Below, in pieces: positions 41,921 through 51,728 of a DNA stretch of 64,000 bases; within the stretch, counting starts at the first letter, position 1, and every line of letters starts with the position of its first letter. Source of the stretch: Salegentibacter sp. (lineage in GTDB: Bacteria > Bacteroidota > Bacteroidia > Flavobacteriales > Flavobacteriaceae); the NCBI GenBank assembly GCA_024635795.1, contig JAGXIH010000011.1, positions 1-64,000 of the forward strand, read 5' to 3'. A program made the translations under genes and the position numbers. The notes under the pieces are model-generated. The model saw nothing but the letters and a program-made list of their open reading frames with translations, ran no database searches and had not been told where the DNA came from.

Positions 41921-42272
41921 AAAGCAGTCTGAAAAATTTATAGGAAACTGCAGTAAGTATGAATTCTGCCGTAAAACATCCGGCTAAAAGAAATCGCGGA
42001 CTGATTCCAAAATTCCTAAAAAATATCAGTTTATCATCTTCAGGAGTGAATCTAAACCAGGCAAATAAAGCTCCAAAAAGGAAAAGTTTGAGAAGTAGCG
42101 TAGCCTCTGCGGGATTCTTCATAAAAATCAGAAATGCATTCAAAATAATGCTGGGAAATAGGAATTTCCGGTAGAAAATAAAAAACACCTTTATTTTTAG
42201 AAACAAACTGGTAGTTTTAATGCCGTTTTTAAAGTTATGAAAAAATCGGTGGAGTTGATTTTCCAATTTCAA
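41910..42272 (-). CDS. Small membrane protein coupled to the ABC ATPase
   Basis: A 120-residue frame with about three hydrophobic helices (RKFLFPSIILNAFLIFM, LLLKLFLFGALFAWFRF, FLLAGCFTAEFILTAVSY). The only plausible start near the 5' end is a TTG at 42272 (upstream, a stop lies at about codon -12 with no ATG). It overlaps the ABC gene start by 11 bp, so the pair is probably translated together. It is too small for a standard permease and could be a minimal or degraded membrane partner. No family recognised. Confidence 0.6.
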   Translation of the reverse strand: MKLENQLHRFFHNFKNGIKTTSLFLKIKVFFIFYRKFLFPSIILNAFLIFMKNPAEATLLLKLFLFGALFAWFRFTPEDDKLIFFRNFGISPRFLLAGCFTAEFILTAVSYKFFRLLYGF

Positions 42273-42327
42273 AAACGACGCGGTTTTTCTTAAAAATTTC
42301 CATTACCTGAAATCGCCTAAAATATCG

Positions 42328-42335
42328 TAAATTTG
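42328..42335 (+). promoter_or_regulatory. prfA promoter -7 box
   Basis: TAAATTTG matches the -7 consensus and sits 25 bp before the prfA ATG at 42361. No clear -33 element. Confidence 0.55.
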
Positions 42336-42360
42336 CTATCCTAAAATCAGTTAGATTTAT

Positions 42361-43437
42361 ATGATTGAGAAGCTTAACATAGTAAAGCAGCGTTTTGATG
42401 AGGTGAATGATCTTATCATTCAACCCGATGTGATTTCAGATCAGAAACGGTATATAGAATTAAATAAAGAATACAAGGACCTTAAGGCCCTTATGGAGGA
42501 GCGTACAACCTACCTGGAACTCACCAATAATATCAAGGAAGCTGAAGAGATCATTGCCGATGGCAGTGATGCCGAAATGACCGAGATGGCTAAAATGCAG
42601 TTGGAAGAGGCAAAAGAAGAGCTGCCGAAGCTGGAGGAGAAGATTAGAATGATGCTTGTGCCGAAAGATCCTGATGATGCCAAAAACGTGGTGATGGAAA
42701 TCCGTGCCGGTACCGGAGGGGATGAAGCCAGTATTTTTGCCGGCGACCTTTACCGTATGTATACTAAATATATTGAAAGCAAAGGCTGGAAAAGTAATAT
42801 CGTAGACTTTAGTGAAGGCACCAGCGGTGGTTTTAAAGAGATAATCTTTGAAGTTACCGGCGAGGATGTTTACGGAACGCTAAAATTTGAGGCCGGAGTA
42901 CACCGGGTTCAAAGAGTTCCACAAACTGAAACTCAGGGACGGGTGCATACCTCTGCAGCTACCGTAATGGTATTGCCTGAAGCCGAGGAATTTGATGTGG
43001 AGATAGACCCTAAGGATGTGCGAATAGATTATTTCTGTTCCTCAGGCCCCGGCGGGCAGTCTGTGAACACTACTTATTCGGCGGTAAGACTTACCCACGA
43101 GCCTACCGGATTGGTAGCCCAGTGTCAGGATCAGAAATCTCAGCATAAGAATAAGGATAAAGCTTTTAGGGTACTTCGTTCCCGTTTATACGAAATGGAG
43201 CTTGCCAAAAAGCAGGAAGCCGATTCTGCGAAAAGAAATTCTATGGTGTCCAGCGGAGACCGTAGTGCCAAGATTAGAACTTATAATTATTCCCAGGGAA
43301 GGGTAACCGATCACCGAATCAATTTAACCCTATATGACCTTGGAAATATCATAAACGGCGATATTCAGAAGATCATCGATGAGCTGCAACTGGTGGAAAA
43401 CACCGAAAAGCTCAAGGAGAATTCTGATGTATTCTAG
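42361..43437 (+). CDS. prfA: Peptide chain release factor 1
   Basis: Recognises UAA and UAG and triggers release of the finished protein. It is 358 residues long, as usual for RF1. The GGQ motif is at 231-233 ([14 protein letters not shown]) and the codon-recognition tripeptide is P-Q-T at 187-189 ([14 protein letters not shown]), corresponding to P-A-T in E. coli RF1 and not to the RF2 motif S-P-F. The ATG has a -7 box just upstream. Confidence 0.97.
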   Translation: MIEKLNIVKQRFDEVNDLIIQPDVISDQKRYIELNKEYKDLKALMEERTTYLELTNNIKEAEEIIADGSDAEMTEMAKMQLEEAKEELPKLEEKIRMMLVPKDPDDAKNVVMEIRAGTGGDEASIFAGDLYRMYTKYIESKGWKSNIVDFSEGTSGGFKEIIFEVTGEDVYGTLKFEAGVHRVQRVPQTETQGRVHTSAATVMVLPEAEEFDVEIDPKDVRIDYFCSSGPGGQSVNTTYSAVRLTHEPTGLVAQCQDQKSQHKNKDKAFRVLRSRLYEMELAKKQEADSAKRNSMVSSGDRSAKIRTYNYSQGRVTDHRINLTLYDLGNIINGDIQKIIDELQLVENTEKLKENSDVF

Positions 43438-43445
43438 ACTTAGTC

Positions 43446-43473
43446 ACCTCCGCGAAGGTGGAGGTCTCTTTTT
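43446..43473 (+). terminator. prfA terminator
   Basis: ACCTCC (43446-43451) pairs with GGAGGT (43460-43465) and runs into CTCTTTTT. It lies 8 bp after the prfA stop. Confidence 0.65.
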
Positions 43474-43528
43474 AATATTAATGTGATCTACCCATAAAAA
43501 TTTAAATCCCCCTAAAAAACCAGTTTCA

Positions 43529-44347
43529 ATGTCCAACCAAGAACTAACCGAACAAATATTTAAGAAAAAATCTTTTTTATGTGTAGGCCTGGATATTGAT
43601 CTGGAAAAGATTCCAACCTATCTGCTTTCTGAAGAGGACCCTATTTTCAGTTTTAATAAGGCGATTATCGATGCCACCCATAAGTTTTGTGTGGCCTATA
43701 AACCCAACATTGCTTTTTATGAAGCCAATGGGATTGACGGCTGGAAAGCTTTGGAAAAGACTATAAGTTACCTGCATCAGGAATATCCCGAGATCTATAG
43801 TATTGCAGATGCCAAACGCGGAGATATAGGAAATACTTCCAGAATGTACGCCAAGACTTTTTTAAAGGATTTAGGCTTCGATTCGGTTACTGTAGCACCT
43901 TATATGGGGAAGGATTCTGTGGAACCCTTCCTTGAATTTGAAAATAAACACGCCATTCTTCTGGCATTAACTTCCAATGAGGGTGCTTTTGATTTTCAGA
44001 CCCAAAAAATCGATGGGGAAGAACTGTATAAAAAAGTCATTCGGGTTTCCCAAACCTGGGAAAATGCCGATAGACTAATGTATGTGATTGGAGCAACTAA
44101 AGCAGAATTCCTCACTGAAATTAGAAAGATCATTCCTGAAAACTTTTTGCTGGTGCCGGGTGTTGGCACCCAGGGTGGAAAACTGGAAGATGTTTGTAAA
44201 TATGGGTTGACTAAAAATGTTGGACTGTTGGTAAACTCTTCAAGGAAGATCATTTATGCTTCCGAATCTTCCAATTTTGCTGAAATAGCCGGAGCCAAAG
44301 CTGAGATACTTCAACGACAGATGGCCGAGGAATTAAGGCAACTTTAA
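43529..44347 (+). CDS. pyrF: Orotidine 5'-phosphate decarboxylase (type 2)
   Basis: Last step of UMP synthesis. The 272-residue protein belongs to the longer PyrF subfamily 2: [33 protein letters not shown], catalytic [13 protein letters not shown] with the K-x-D-x-x pattern, [14 protein letters not shown] and [15 protein letters not shown] BtuF-like gene follows after 10 bp, so they may share a transcript. Confidence 0.96.
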   Translation: MSNQELTEQIFKKKSFLCVGLDIDLEKIPTYLLSEEDPIFSFNKAIIDATHKFCVAYKPNIAFYEANGIDGWKALEKTISYLHQEYPEIYSIADAKRGDIGNTSRMYAKTFLKDLGFDSVTVAPYMGKDSVEPFLEFENKHAILLALTSNEGAFDFQTQKIDGEELYKKVIRVSQTWENADRLMYVIGATKAEFLTEIRKIIPENFLLVPGVGTQGGKLEDVCKYGLTKNVGLLVNSSRKIIYASESSNFAEIAGAKAEILQRQMAEELRQL

Positions 44348-44357
44348 ATATAGTTTT

Positions 44358-45131
44358 ATGGAATTGCGGGACCAACTTCAACGAAAGATCGTATTAAATG
44401 GAGTTCCTCAACGCGTGGTTTCCCTGGTGCCCAGCCAAACCGAACTTCTTGTCGAACTGGGACTGGAAGAAACACTGGTGGGGGTCACCAAATTCTGTGT
44501 GCACCCCATTTATCTTCTGAACACTAAAAAGATCGTGGGTGGTACCAAGCAGGTTCATATAGACAGAATAAAAAATTTACAGCCCGATCTCATTTTATGC
44601 AATAAAGAAGAGAATACTCCTGAAATGGTAGAGGCTTTGGAAAAAATTGCTTCCGTTCATGTCTCAGATATCAACGAAATTGATGATGCTTTTGAAATGA
44701 TGCTTCAGTATGGGCAGATATTTAAAAGGGAAGAGCTCACCAAAACGATGGTGAAATCTATCCAGAAGAAAATTTCAGTATTAAAGGAGGCCAATAAGCG
44801 AAAGCCGCCAAAAAGAGTGGCTTATTTGATCTGGAAAAAGCCTTTAATGGTGGCCGGAAAAAATACTTTTATCGATACGCTGTTACACTTGAATAATTTT
44901 GAGAATGTATTTGAAGAAGCTAGGTATCCGGTTACAAGCCTTGAAGAACTAAAGGAGAAGAAACCCGATTTGATCTTACTGTCATCAGAACCTTATCCAT
45001 TTTCTGAAAAGCATTTTGAGTTCTTTAAAGATATTGGTGCCGAAATAAAATTGGTGGACGGGGAGTATTTTAGCTGGTATGGCTCGCGTTTATTAGGCGC
45101 AATGGATTATTTTAAAAACCTGAACTTTTAA
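44358..45131 (+). CDS. BtuF-like helical-backbone metal-receptor protein without signal peptide
   Basis: A 257-residue protein with the fold of ABC substrate-binding proteins for cobalamin or siderophores: VVSLVPSQTELLVELGLEET, GVTKFCVHP, VGGTKQVHIDRIKNLQPDLIL, PLMVAGKNTFIDTLLHLNNF and KPDLILLSSEPYPF. The start MELRDQLQRKIVLNG has no signal peptide or lipobox, so the mature protein should be cytoplasmic unless the true start is missed; the upstream gene stops only 10 bp before. No permease or ATPase lies adjacent. The role is unknown; such signal-less forms are seen in Flavobacteria. Confidence 0.82.
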   Translation: MELRDQLQRKIVLNGVPQRVVSLVPSQTELLVELGLEETLVGVTKFCVHPIYLLNTKKIVGGTKQVHIDRIKNLQPDLILCNKEENTPEMVEALEKIASVHVSDINEIDDAFEMMLQYGQIFKREELTKTMVKSIQKKISVLKEANKRKPPKRVAYLIWKKPLMVAGKNTFIDTLLHLNNFENVFEEARYPVTSLEELKEKKPDLILLSSEPYPFSEKHFEFFKDIGAEIKLVDGEYFSWYGSRLLGAMDYFKNLNF

Positions 45132-45310
45132 TGGTCTATTTTATCACATTCCATTCTCTGTAGTTCGTTCAGTATTTTTCTGGCTTTATCATTTAACCGA
45201 TCACTTTCTTCCTTATCGGTTAATGCGAGTTTGAAAGAGCGGTGCATTAGCTGTTTATACTTAGCGCACATGCATTCCTCTCTAGTTCTTGTTTCAAAAA
45301 TCTTAAACAT
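45128..45310 (-). CDS. Lacal_2735-family small protein
   Basis: A 60-residue protein from ATG 45310, beginning MFKIFETRTREECMCAKYKQ, then LMHRSFKLALTDKEESDRLN and ARKILNELQ. The pattern (short MF-x-x-F start, KY-x-x-LM-x-x-(S/A)(F/Y)-x-L, then a second helix) fits the small helical Lacal_2735 family of Flavobacteriia. An upstream in-frame ATG at 45331 would add seven residues. Function unknown. It overlaps the 3' end of the BtuF-like gene by 4 bp. Confidence 0.62.
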   Translation of the reverse strand: MFKIFETRTREECMCAKYKQLMHRSFKLALTDKEESDRLNDKARKILNELQRMECDKIDH

Positions 45311-45472
45311 AGCATCATCAATCTTAAACATTCCATCATCCTTTCGTGTACAAAGATAGATTTAGGCCTGCTTAAGTTTTGCTAAGCTTTGGTTAAGCTT
45401 ATTGTAAAATAACTTTTATAAACACTATAAATGTTAAAAAACAGGGTAAGCGCTTTATTTAAACGGTTTATG

Positions 45473-46168
45473 TTAGTCCTGAAGAGAAAAAACCCTTTTT
45501 AGCAAGGCAGTGCTTCTGGCAGCCACATTTTCCCTGATTTCCTTTTCCTCAACGGCGATCATGGTATAAACTCCTTCAAGGGCTTCTGTGGTGACATAAT
45601 CTACAAGATCGGGATTCACATTACTGGTTATAGGCAGGTTGTTGTACCTGGTAATAATATTGCGCCATACTTCAGTAGCTCCAACCTTATCCAGGGATTG
45701 TTTTACAACAGGATTAAAGCTGTTATAAAGTTGTTTTTCGGTCTTATCGGTAAGGTATAGGGTAGCGGAATTATCGCTTCCAAGCAGAATATTACGGGCA
45801 TCGGTAAAAGTGATCTCTTTTACCGCATTCACAAAGATTGGAGTAGCTTCTTTCACAGCATCTTCTGCGGCGCGGTTAAGTACCTTTAAACCTTCATCTG
45901 CTAAAGCATCAAGGCCAACATCTCTCAGTGTTTTATCCACTTTTTGAAGTTCCATAGGAAGACCAATCCTTACGAGTTCGTTACTGTAGAAGCCATTCTC
46001 CTCGGTGAGTTTAGTGACTTGCTTATCGATTCCGTGATCGAGGGCCTGGCGCAGGCCGGAGGCTATTTCGGTATCGGAAACCCCAATCGGATATTCACTG
46101 GCTATTTGTTGTAATTCTGCACAGGAATAAAAACTGAAAATGCTAAGCAAAACTAAAAACTTCTTCAT
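45473..46168 (-). CDS. DUF4197 lipoprotein
   Basis: A 231-residue protein with lipoprotein signal MKKFLVLLSIFSFYSC. The mature part shows DUF4197 features: IASGLRQALDHGIDKQVTKL, IGLPMELQKVDKTLRDVG, FVNAVKEITFTDARNILLG, TLYLTDKTEKQLYNSFNPVV and YVTTEALEGVYTMIAVEE. It is helical and probably periplasmic. The function of the family is not known. It is divergent from icmF and monocistronic. Confidence 0.88.
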   Translation of the reverse strand: MKKFLVLLSIFSFYSCAELQQIASEYPIGVSDTEIASGLRQALDHGIDKQVTKLTEENGFYSNELVRIGLPMELQKVDKTLRDVGLDALADEGLKVLNRAAEDAVKEATPIFVNAVKEITFTDARNILLGSDNSATLYLTDKTEKQLYNSFNPVVKQSLDKVGATEVWRNIITRYNNLPITSNVNPDLVDYVTTEALEGVYTMIAVEEKEIRENVAARSTALLKRVFSLQD

Positions 46169-46344
46169 AATCTGGATTTTGCTTCAAAGGTATCAATAAA
46201 ATTCCGGTGAAAATTAGAAATGCCTGAAGGGCACCCGAATCTTCTTTGGAAGATCCTTTGCCGGATTCTGAAAAATGTTAATCCAACTCTTATTTCTTTG
46301 TGATTTTCGTAAATTGCGGAACCTAAAATTCGATATCATTACAA

Positions 46345-49300
46345 ATGGAACAACAGAGCCCATATAAACCTAAAAATAAAATAAGAATAGTAACCGCAGC
46401 CTCCCTTTTTGACGGGCATGATGCCGCCATAAATATTATGCGCCGCATCATTCAGTCTACAGGTGTTGAGGTGATCCACCTGGGTCACGATCGTAGCGTT
46501 GAAGAGGTTGTGAACTGCGCGATCCAGGAGGATGCACAGGCCATCGCAATGACCTCTTACCAGGGTGGTCACATGGAGTATTTTAAATATATGTACGATC
46601 TGCTTCAGGAGAAAGGCGCAGGCCACATCAAGATCTTTGGTGGTGGAGGCGGAGTGATTCTTCCAGAAGAGATCAAAGAGTTGATGGATTACGGCATTAC
46701 CAGGATTTATGCTCCCGATGATGGACGCGAGATGGGGCTTCAGGGAATGATAAATGATATGGTGAAGATGGCCGATGAAGCTCATTCCGATCTTAATGCT
46801 GAAAAGTCGGTTTCTGATTTACTGAAAAATAAAGATGTTAATACCATTGCCAGGCTTATTTCCCTTGCTGAAAATAAACACGATTCTTTTCTTGAACATT
46901 TTGAGCCGTTAAGGAAGCAGTTGGAAAATAGCGAAATTCCCGTACTTGGAATTACCGGTACCGGTGGAGCCGGAAAATCCAGTCTTGTTGATGAACTGGT
47001 TCGTAGGTTTCTGCTGGATTTCCCTGAGAAGAATATCGGTATAATCTCAGTAGATCCTTCAAAAAGAAAAACCGGCGGGGCCCTATTGGGAGACCGTATC
47101 AGGATGAATTCGATCAACAATTCCCGGGTGTATATGCGCTCTCTGGCTACAAGGCAATCTAACCTGGCACTTTCCAAACACGTAGCCGAAGCCGTGGAGG
47201 TTTTAAAAGCTTCAGAATATGATTTGATAATTTTGGAAACCTCAGGAATTGGACAAAGCGATACAGAGATCCTCGATCATTCTGATGTTTCTCTATATGT
47301 GATGACCCCTGAATTTGGGGCTGCTACACAATTGGAAAAGATAGATATGCTCGATTTCGCCGATCTGGTGGCAATTAATAAATTCGACAAGCGTGGGGCG
47401 CAGGATGCCCTTCGGGATGTAAAAAAACAATATCAACGCAATCACCAATTATGGGACGAGAAACCAGATAATCTTCCGGTTTTTGGAACCATCGCTTCTC
47501 AGTTCAACGATCCAGGGATGAATACGCTTTACCGCGAGATCATGGACAAGATCGTGGAAAAGACCAAAGTTGATCTTAAATCAGACTTTGAGGTTTCCGT
47601 AGAAATGAGTGAGAAGATCTTCATTATTCCACCAAAACGAACCCGTTACCTTTCAGAGATCGCTGAGAATAACAGGGCTTATGATGAGAAAGCTTCCAAA
47701 GAAGCTGAGGTAGCCCAAAAGCTCTATGGAATTTTCAAAACCATAGAATCGGTTTCAGGAATGGAACTGGATAAAGGTCAGGATAAATTCCTGACTAAAC
47801 ACGGAATTGAACAGGATGAGATCCTGGAAAGAACAGAGGAATCTCAGAAAAACCTGATAAAACTTTTGTTTGCCGAATTTGATAGAGTTAAGATGGATCT
47901 CGATCCTCATCACTGGGAAACGATCCTGGGCTGGCAACAGAAGGTTACCAAATACCGGGAGCCGGTTTATAGTTTCAAGGTTCGTGACAAGGAGATAAAA
48001 ATAAATACTCATACCGAATCCCTCTCGCATACACAAATACCTAAAGTAGCCCTGCCAAAATACAAGGCCTGGGGTGATATTTTACAATGGTGTTTGCAGG
48101 AGAATGTGCCGGGAGAATTTCCATATACCGCCGGCTTATATCCCTTTAAACGTCAGGGCGAAGATCCCACCCGTATGTTTGCCGGAGAAGGCGGCCCGGA
48201 GCGTACCAACAGGCGTTTTCATTATGTGAGTTTAGGACTTCCGGCCAAGAGGCTTTCTACCGCTTTTGATTCGGTTACGCTCTACGGAAACGATCCAGAC
48301 CACCGTCCTGATATCTACGGAAAGATCGGGAATGCAGGTGTTTCAATCTGTTGTCTGGATGATGCGAAGAAATTGTATTCAGGTTTTGATCTTGCCGATG
48401 CATTTACCTCGGTGAGTATGACCATTAACGGGCCGGCTCCTATGCTGCTCGGTTTCTTTATGAATGCCGCAATCGATCAGCAATGTGAGAAATACATAAA
48501 GGAGAATAACCTTGAAGATAAAGTTGAAGCCAAACTTAAGGAGCTTTACGACGACAGAAATATAGACAGGCCTGTTTACCGCGGGGAACTTCCCGAGGGC
48601 AATAACGGTCTTGGCCTGATGCTTTTAGGTTTAACCGGAGACCAGGTACTTCCCAAGGAAGTTTATTCAGAAATAAAGGAAAAAACCATTAGCGTAGTGC
48701 GTGGAACCGTGCAGGCCGATATTCTTAAAGAAGACCAGGCACAAAACACCTGTATTTTCTCTACGGAATTCGCCTTGCGTTTAATGGGAGATGTGCAGGA
48801 ATATTTTATCAGGGAGAAGGTGCGCAATTTCTACTCAGTTTCTATTTCAGGTTATCATATCGCCGAAGCAGGAGCTAACCCAATAACCCAGTTGGCTTTT
48901 ACCCTCTCAAATGGATTTACTTACGTAGAGTATTACCTGAGTAGGGGAATGGATATCAACAAATTCGGACCTAATCTTTCCTTTTTCTTTTCCAACGGAG
49001 TAGATCCGGAATACGCGGTGATTGGAAGGGTGGCCAGAAAGATTTGGTCGAAAGCTTTAAAACTAAAATACGGAGCAAATTCCAGGGCTCAGATGTTGAA
49101 GTATCACATCCAGACGTCTGGAAGGTCCCTGCATGCACAGGAAATAGATTTTAACGATATCAGGACTACCCTTCAGGCGCTTTACGCTATTTACGACAAC
49201 TGTAATTCGCTGCATACCAATGCTTACGATGAAGCCATCACCACACCAACCGAGGCTTCGGTAAGAAGAGCAATGGCTATTCAGCTTATCATTAATAAAG

Positions 49301-49800
49301 AACTAGGTTTAACCAAAAATGAAAACCCAATCCAGGGATCTTTCATAATCGAAGAGCTTACAGATCTTGTTGAAGAAGCGGTACTCTTAGAATTTGATCG
49401 TATCACAGAAAGAGGAGGAGTGCTTGGTGCAATGGAAACCATGTACCAGCGCGGAAAGATTCAAGAAGAAAGTCTGTATTACGAGACTTTGAAGCACAGC
49501 GGTGAATTTCCTATCATTGGAGTGAATACGTTTTTGAGTTCCACTGGATCACCAACAGTTACTCCGGGAGAAGTTATAAGAGCTACTGAAGAAGAAAAGC
49601 AACATCAGATAAAAACATTAGAGACGCTGCATAAAGCTAAAGAGGATTCGGCCCAGGCTGCTTTAGATAAGATAAAAGAAGCCGCTATAAACAATAAAAA
49701 CCTCTTTGAGGTCCTGATGGACGCCACAAAAGTTTGTTCCCTTGGGCAAATCAGCCAGGCGATGTTTGAAGTTGGCGGGCAGTATAGAAGAAATATGTAA
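46345..49800 (+). CDS. icmF: Fused isobutyryl-CoA mutase (IcmF)
   Basis: Adenosylcobalamin-dependent enzyme interconverting isobutyryl-CoA and butyryl-CoA, fused with its own G-protein chaperone. It has 1151 residues. Order: B12-binding domain (about 13-145) with the cobalt-ligand loop DGHDAA (H25) and FGGGGGVI; MeaB-type GTPase (about 195-420) with Walker [10 protein letters not shown] (205-213), [16 protein letters not shown] and NKFD; linker; mutase barrel (from about 555) with [19 protein letters not shown] and [20 protein letters not shown]. This order is that of IcmF, not of the two-subunit methylmalonyl-CoA mutase. It may also act on pivalyl/isovaleryl-CoA. It stands alone; B12 synthesis genes are not seen. 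Confidence 0.95.
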   Translation: MEQQSPYKPKNKIRIVTAASLFDGHDAAINIMRRIIQSTGVEVIHLGHDRSVEEVVNCAIQEDAQAIAMTSYQGGHMEYFKYMYDLLQEKGAGHIKIFGGGGGVILPEEIKELMDYGITRIYAPDDGREMGLQGMINDMVKMADEAHSDLNAEKSVSDLLKNKDVNTIARLISLAENKHDSFLEHFEPLRKQLENSEIPVLGITGTGGAGKSSLVDELVRRFLLDFPEKNIGIISVDPSKRKTGGALLGDRIRMNSINNSRVYMRSLATRQSNLALSKHVAEAVEVLKASEYDLIILETSGIGQSDTEILDHSDVSLYVMTPEFGAATQLEKIDMLDFADLVAINKFDKRGAQDALRDVKKQYQRNHQLWDEKPDNLPVFGTIASQFNDPGMNTLYREIMDKIVEKTKVDLKSDFEVSVEMSEKIFIIPPKRTRYLSEIAENNRAYDEKASKEAEVAQKLYGIFKTIESVSGMELDKGQDKFLTKHGIEQDEILERTEESQKNLIKLLFAEFDRVKMDLDPHHWETILGWQQKVTKYREPVYSFKVRDKEIKINTHTESLSHTQIPKVALPKYKAWGDILQWCLQENVPGEFPYTAGLYPFKRQGEDPTRMFAGEGGPERTNRRFHYVSLGLPAKRLSTAFDSVTLYGNDPDHRPDIYGKIGNAGVSICCLDDAKKLYSGFDLADAFTSVSMTINGPAPMLLGFFMNAAIDQQCEKYIKENNLEDKVEAKLKELYDDRNIDRPVYRGELPEGNNGLGLMLLGLTGDQVLPKEVYSEIKEKTISVVRGTVQADILKEDQAQNTCIFSTEFALRLMGDVQEYFIREKVRNFYSVSISGYHIAEAGANPITQLAFTLSNGFTYVEYYLSRGMDINKFGPNLSFFFSNGVDPEYAVIGRVARKIWSKALKLKYGANSRAQMLKYHIQTSGRSLHAQEIDFNDIRTTLQALYAIYDNCNSLHTNAYDEAITTPTEASVRRAMAIQLIINKELGLTKNENPIQGSFIIEELTDLVEEAVLLEFDRITERGGVLGAMETMYQRGKIQEESLYYETLKHSGEFPIIGVNTFLSSTGSPTVTPGEVIRATEEEKQHQIKTLETLHKAKEDSAQAALDKIKEAAINNKNLFEVLMDATKVCSLGQISQAMFEVGGQYRRNM

Positions 49801-49809
49801 GCAGAGAGC

Positions 49810-49945
49810 CACTTTACCAAGCGCGCAGCGCTCTGGTAAAGTGTGCGAATCGCTTATCCCGATGAGCGTAGCGATATCGGGATCTTTTTGGATTTGCGAC
49901 TTTTTCGGTAATCGCGAAGCACCTTTATAAAGTGTACGAATCGAC
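49810..49945. repeat. Palindrome cluster after icmF (REP-like)
   Basis: The first unit, 49810-49843, is a 15-bp stem: CACTTTACCA and AGCGC pair with GCGCT and TGGTAAAGTG. The second, 49856-49883, is ATCCCGAT...ATCGGGAT followed by CTTTTTG, probably the icmF terminator. A third, near 49922-49934, is an imperfect CACTTTATAAAGTG. The word TAAAGTGTRCGAATCG occurs twice, starting at 49837 and 49928 (91 bp apart). The composition differs from the flanks. Confidence 0.65.
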
Positions 49946-49970
49946 TGCCTGGAAGTTGTTGCAAAAAAAT

Positions 49971-50007
49971 AAAACCCTTGCAGGTTTCAAAAACCTGCAA
50001 GGGTTTT
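49971..50007. terminator. Strong bidirectional terminator
   Basis: A perfect 17-bp stem: AAAACCCTTGCAGGTTT (49971-49987) / AAACCTGCAAGGGTTTT (49991-50007) with a CAA loop and T-tracts on both sides. It separates icmF (plus) from the convergent four-helix gene (minus). Confidence 0.9.
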
Positions 50008-50011
50008 TTGC

Positions 50012-50485
50012 TTACTCGGGATCATCATCAAAAGGATTTTCAAAAGGGATATCCTCGTCAGGATCTTTGTCGTCATAGCTAACACCAGGCGGATTAAATA
50101 ATCCCCAACGATCTATTATGTAATTCCATTGATCGAAAGTCTTAACCCATTCAGCAAACAAAACCCGGAATTCTTCTATGGTAGCTCTCAGCATTTCCAG
50201 ATAATCAACATCTTTGAAATCTTCTATTAAAAAATGATTGCAGAAAACATAAATATCCCGGGCACTTTTTCTTATAATCGTGGCATTTTCCATTTTTAAA
50301 TCGTAGATATCACCCTGGGCACCGGCTATTTTTACAGGAATCTTCATTGCATCACTCCTCATGAACTGCCCGGTGCTTTTAAGCATTTCATTTTCCTCAG
50401 GAATTAATTGTACAATATGTTCTACCAGATCAAGGATTTCCATTCCTTTGTTATATAAAGGCATTTTTTTCAATTCTCTATCCAT
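50012..50485 (-). CDS. Hypothetical four-helix-bundle-type protein A
   Basis: A 157-residue protein from ATG 50485: MDRELKKMPLYNKGMEILDL, then HIVQLIPEENEMLKSTGQF, ARDIYVFCNHFLIED and LEMLRATIEEFRVLFAEWVK, a mostly helical pattern like the small 23S-IVP/avd-type four-helix bundles. The acidic C-terminus (DPDEDIPFENPFDDDPE) is unusual. The frame stays open upstream to 50809 but that part only reads antisense through marC. It is similar in layout to the gene at 51210-51611 on the other side of marC. Function unknown. Confidence 0.75.
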   Translation of the reverse strand: MDRELKKMPLYNKGMEILDLVEHIVQLIPEENEMLKSTGQFMRSDAMKIPVKIAGAQGDIYDLKMENATIIRKSARDIYVFCNHFLIEDFKDVDYLEMLRATIEEFRVLFAEWVKTFDQWNYIIDRWGLFNPPGVSYDDKDPDEDIPFENPFDDDPE

Positions 50486-50591
50486 ACTTGAAAAATTTAA
50501 GTCTTTTAGTTTGTCACTCTGAAATTTCAGCTTAATTTTGCAGCTTCTTAAAATGAACCTGTAACTACGCAAGTGTCTAAAGGATAAAACT

Positions 50592-51206
50592 ATGGAAAAT
50601 TTTTGGTTGTTTGCCATAGGAGTTTTTACCGCGTTTTTTGCGATCAATAATCCAGTGGGGAATATTCCAATCTTCATGAGCCTTACCAAACAGGCCGACA
50701 GGCGACGGAAGAAATTTATTTCTAAAAAAGCAACCTTCACCGCCTTTATTATTGTTTCCGGTTTTATAATTCTGGGAAAATATATTTTCGAATTCTTCGG
50801 ACTTACCATTCCTGCCTTTAAGATTACCGGGGGGCTTCTGGTGTTTTTCGTTGGTTTTGAGATGATAAGAGCGCAGCAATCCAGTATAGATAATCAAACC
50901 GAAATTGATTTTAACGAGGGTATTTCTATCTCACCATTGGCAATTCCAATTTTGGCAGGTCCCGGTACCATTGTGACAGCAATGAACTATACCACCACAG
51001 CCAGTTACCTTGATATGGCTATTTTGGTAGTGGTGTTTGGGTTTGTAATGCTTCTCAATCACCTGGCTTTTATTTCCAGCGATTACCTGGTTCGCTTTAT
51101 TGGCCAAAACAAGATCATTGTTATCGAAAAAATTATGGGATTGATTATCGCGATAATCGGAACCAACATGTTGATTCAGGGAATAAACCTAGCCTTCATC
51201 GAGTAA
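50592..51206 (+). CDS. MarC-family inner-membrane protein
   Basis: A 204-residue protein with six hydrophobic helices: FFAINNPVGNIPIFMSLT, ISPLAIPILAGPGTIVTAMN (the family signature) and IEKIMGLIIAIIGTNMLIQG. MarC (UPF0056) proteins are widespread, and their transport role is unproven. It sits between two minus-strand helical genes, 107 bp after one start and 3 bp from the other's stop. Confidence 0.92.
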   Translation: MENFWLFAIGVFTAFFAINNPVGNIPIFMSLTKQADRRRKKFISKKATFTAFIIVSGFIILGKYIFEFFGLTIPAFKITGGLLVFFVGFEMIRAQQSSIDNQTEIDFNEGISISPLAIPILAGPGTIVTAMNYTTTASYLDMAILVVVFGFVMLLNHLAFISSDYLVRFIGQNKIIVIEKIMGLIIAIIGTNMLIQGINLAFIE

Positions 51207-51209
51207 GAA

Positions 51210-51611
51210 CTAAGTCTTATTGTTTTGGAACCAATCGGAAACCATTTTGTCGAAAAGATGGATTTCCTTACGAAGCAGGTTCAGAAATTCTACTTCTTTA
51301 ACTCCGCAGCCTTCCAGTTTTCTACAAAGGTGCTTAAGGTTTTTGGCCACTGCCCTGATATTTTTAACGCGCTGGAGCCTTGATTCTGAATTAGGCGCAC
51401 AGGCTGCAGAGGCAATTCCCGGAGCGAGCTGAAGGGATTCGGTTACAAGAGAACCGGCTTGGTAATGTTGTGGGTTAGCTGAAAAATCCATTTCAATAAC
51501 GTGCTTATCATCAGAAAAATAAGCAGCGATGGCCCTGGAAATCTTAAAGATCTCGAGGGCTTTTCTGTATACTGGTAGATGATAAGTATTATTGGGAAAT
51601 GCGGAATCCAT
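51210..51611 (-). CDS. Hypothetical four-helix-bundle-type protein B, related to the 50012-50485 product
   Basis: A 133-residue protein: LPVYRKALEIFKISRAIAAY at the N-terminus parallels the first helix of its neighbour (MPLYNKGMEILDLVEHIVQL). Then come TESLQLAPGIASAACAPNSE, RVKNIRAVAKNLKHLCRKLE and LLRKEIHLFDKMVSDWFQN, again helical. The two genes look like diverged paralogues flanking marC. There is no recognised function. The start is ATG 51611, and its stop lies 3 bp from the marC stop. Confidence 0.72.
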   Translation of the reverse strand: MDSAFPNNTYHLPVYRKALEIFKISRAIAAYFSDDKHVIEMDFSANPQHYQAGSLVTESLQLAPGIASAACAPNSESRLQRVKNIRAVAKNLKHLCRKLEGCGVKEVEFLNLLRKEIHLFDKMVSDWFQNNKT

Positions 51612-51728
51612 ATCCAGGCTATTTTTTATTTAAAATTACCATGTTAATTACAGTTCTATCTTTAGATTTTAAACTCAATTATTTAATATATCTTTGATTT
51701 TAAGGAAAAATCTATAAAATAATTAAAA

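Noticed and set aside
42235-42423. Minus-strand 62-codon frame crossing the prfA start
   Set aside because: It overlaps both the small membrane protein gene and prfA; composition is not protein-like.
42361-43437. Release factor 2
   Set aside because: The recognition tripeptide is P-Q-T, the RF1-type P-x-T, and there is no programmed frameshift near the start.
46339-46785. Minus-strand 148-codon frame at the icmF start
   Set aside because: It is the antisense shadow of the B12-binding domain of icmF.
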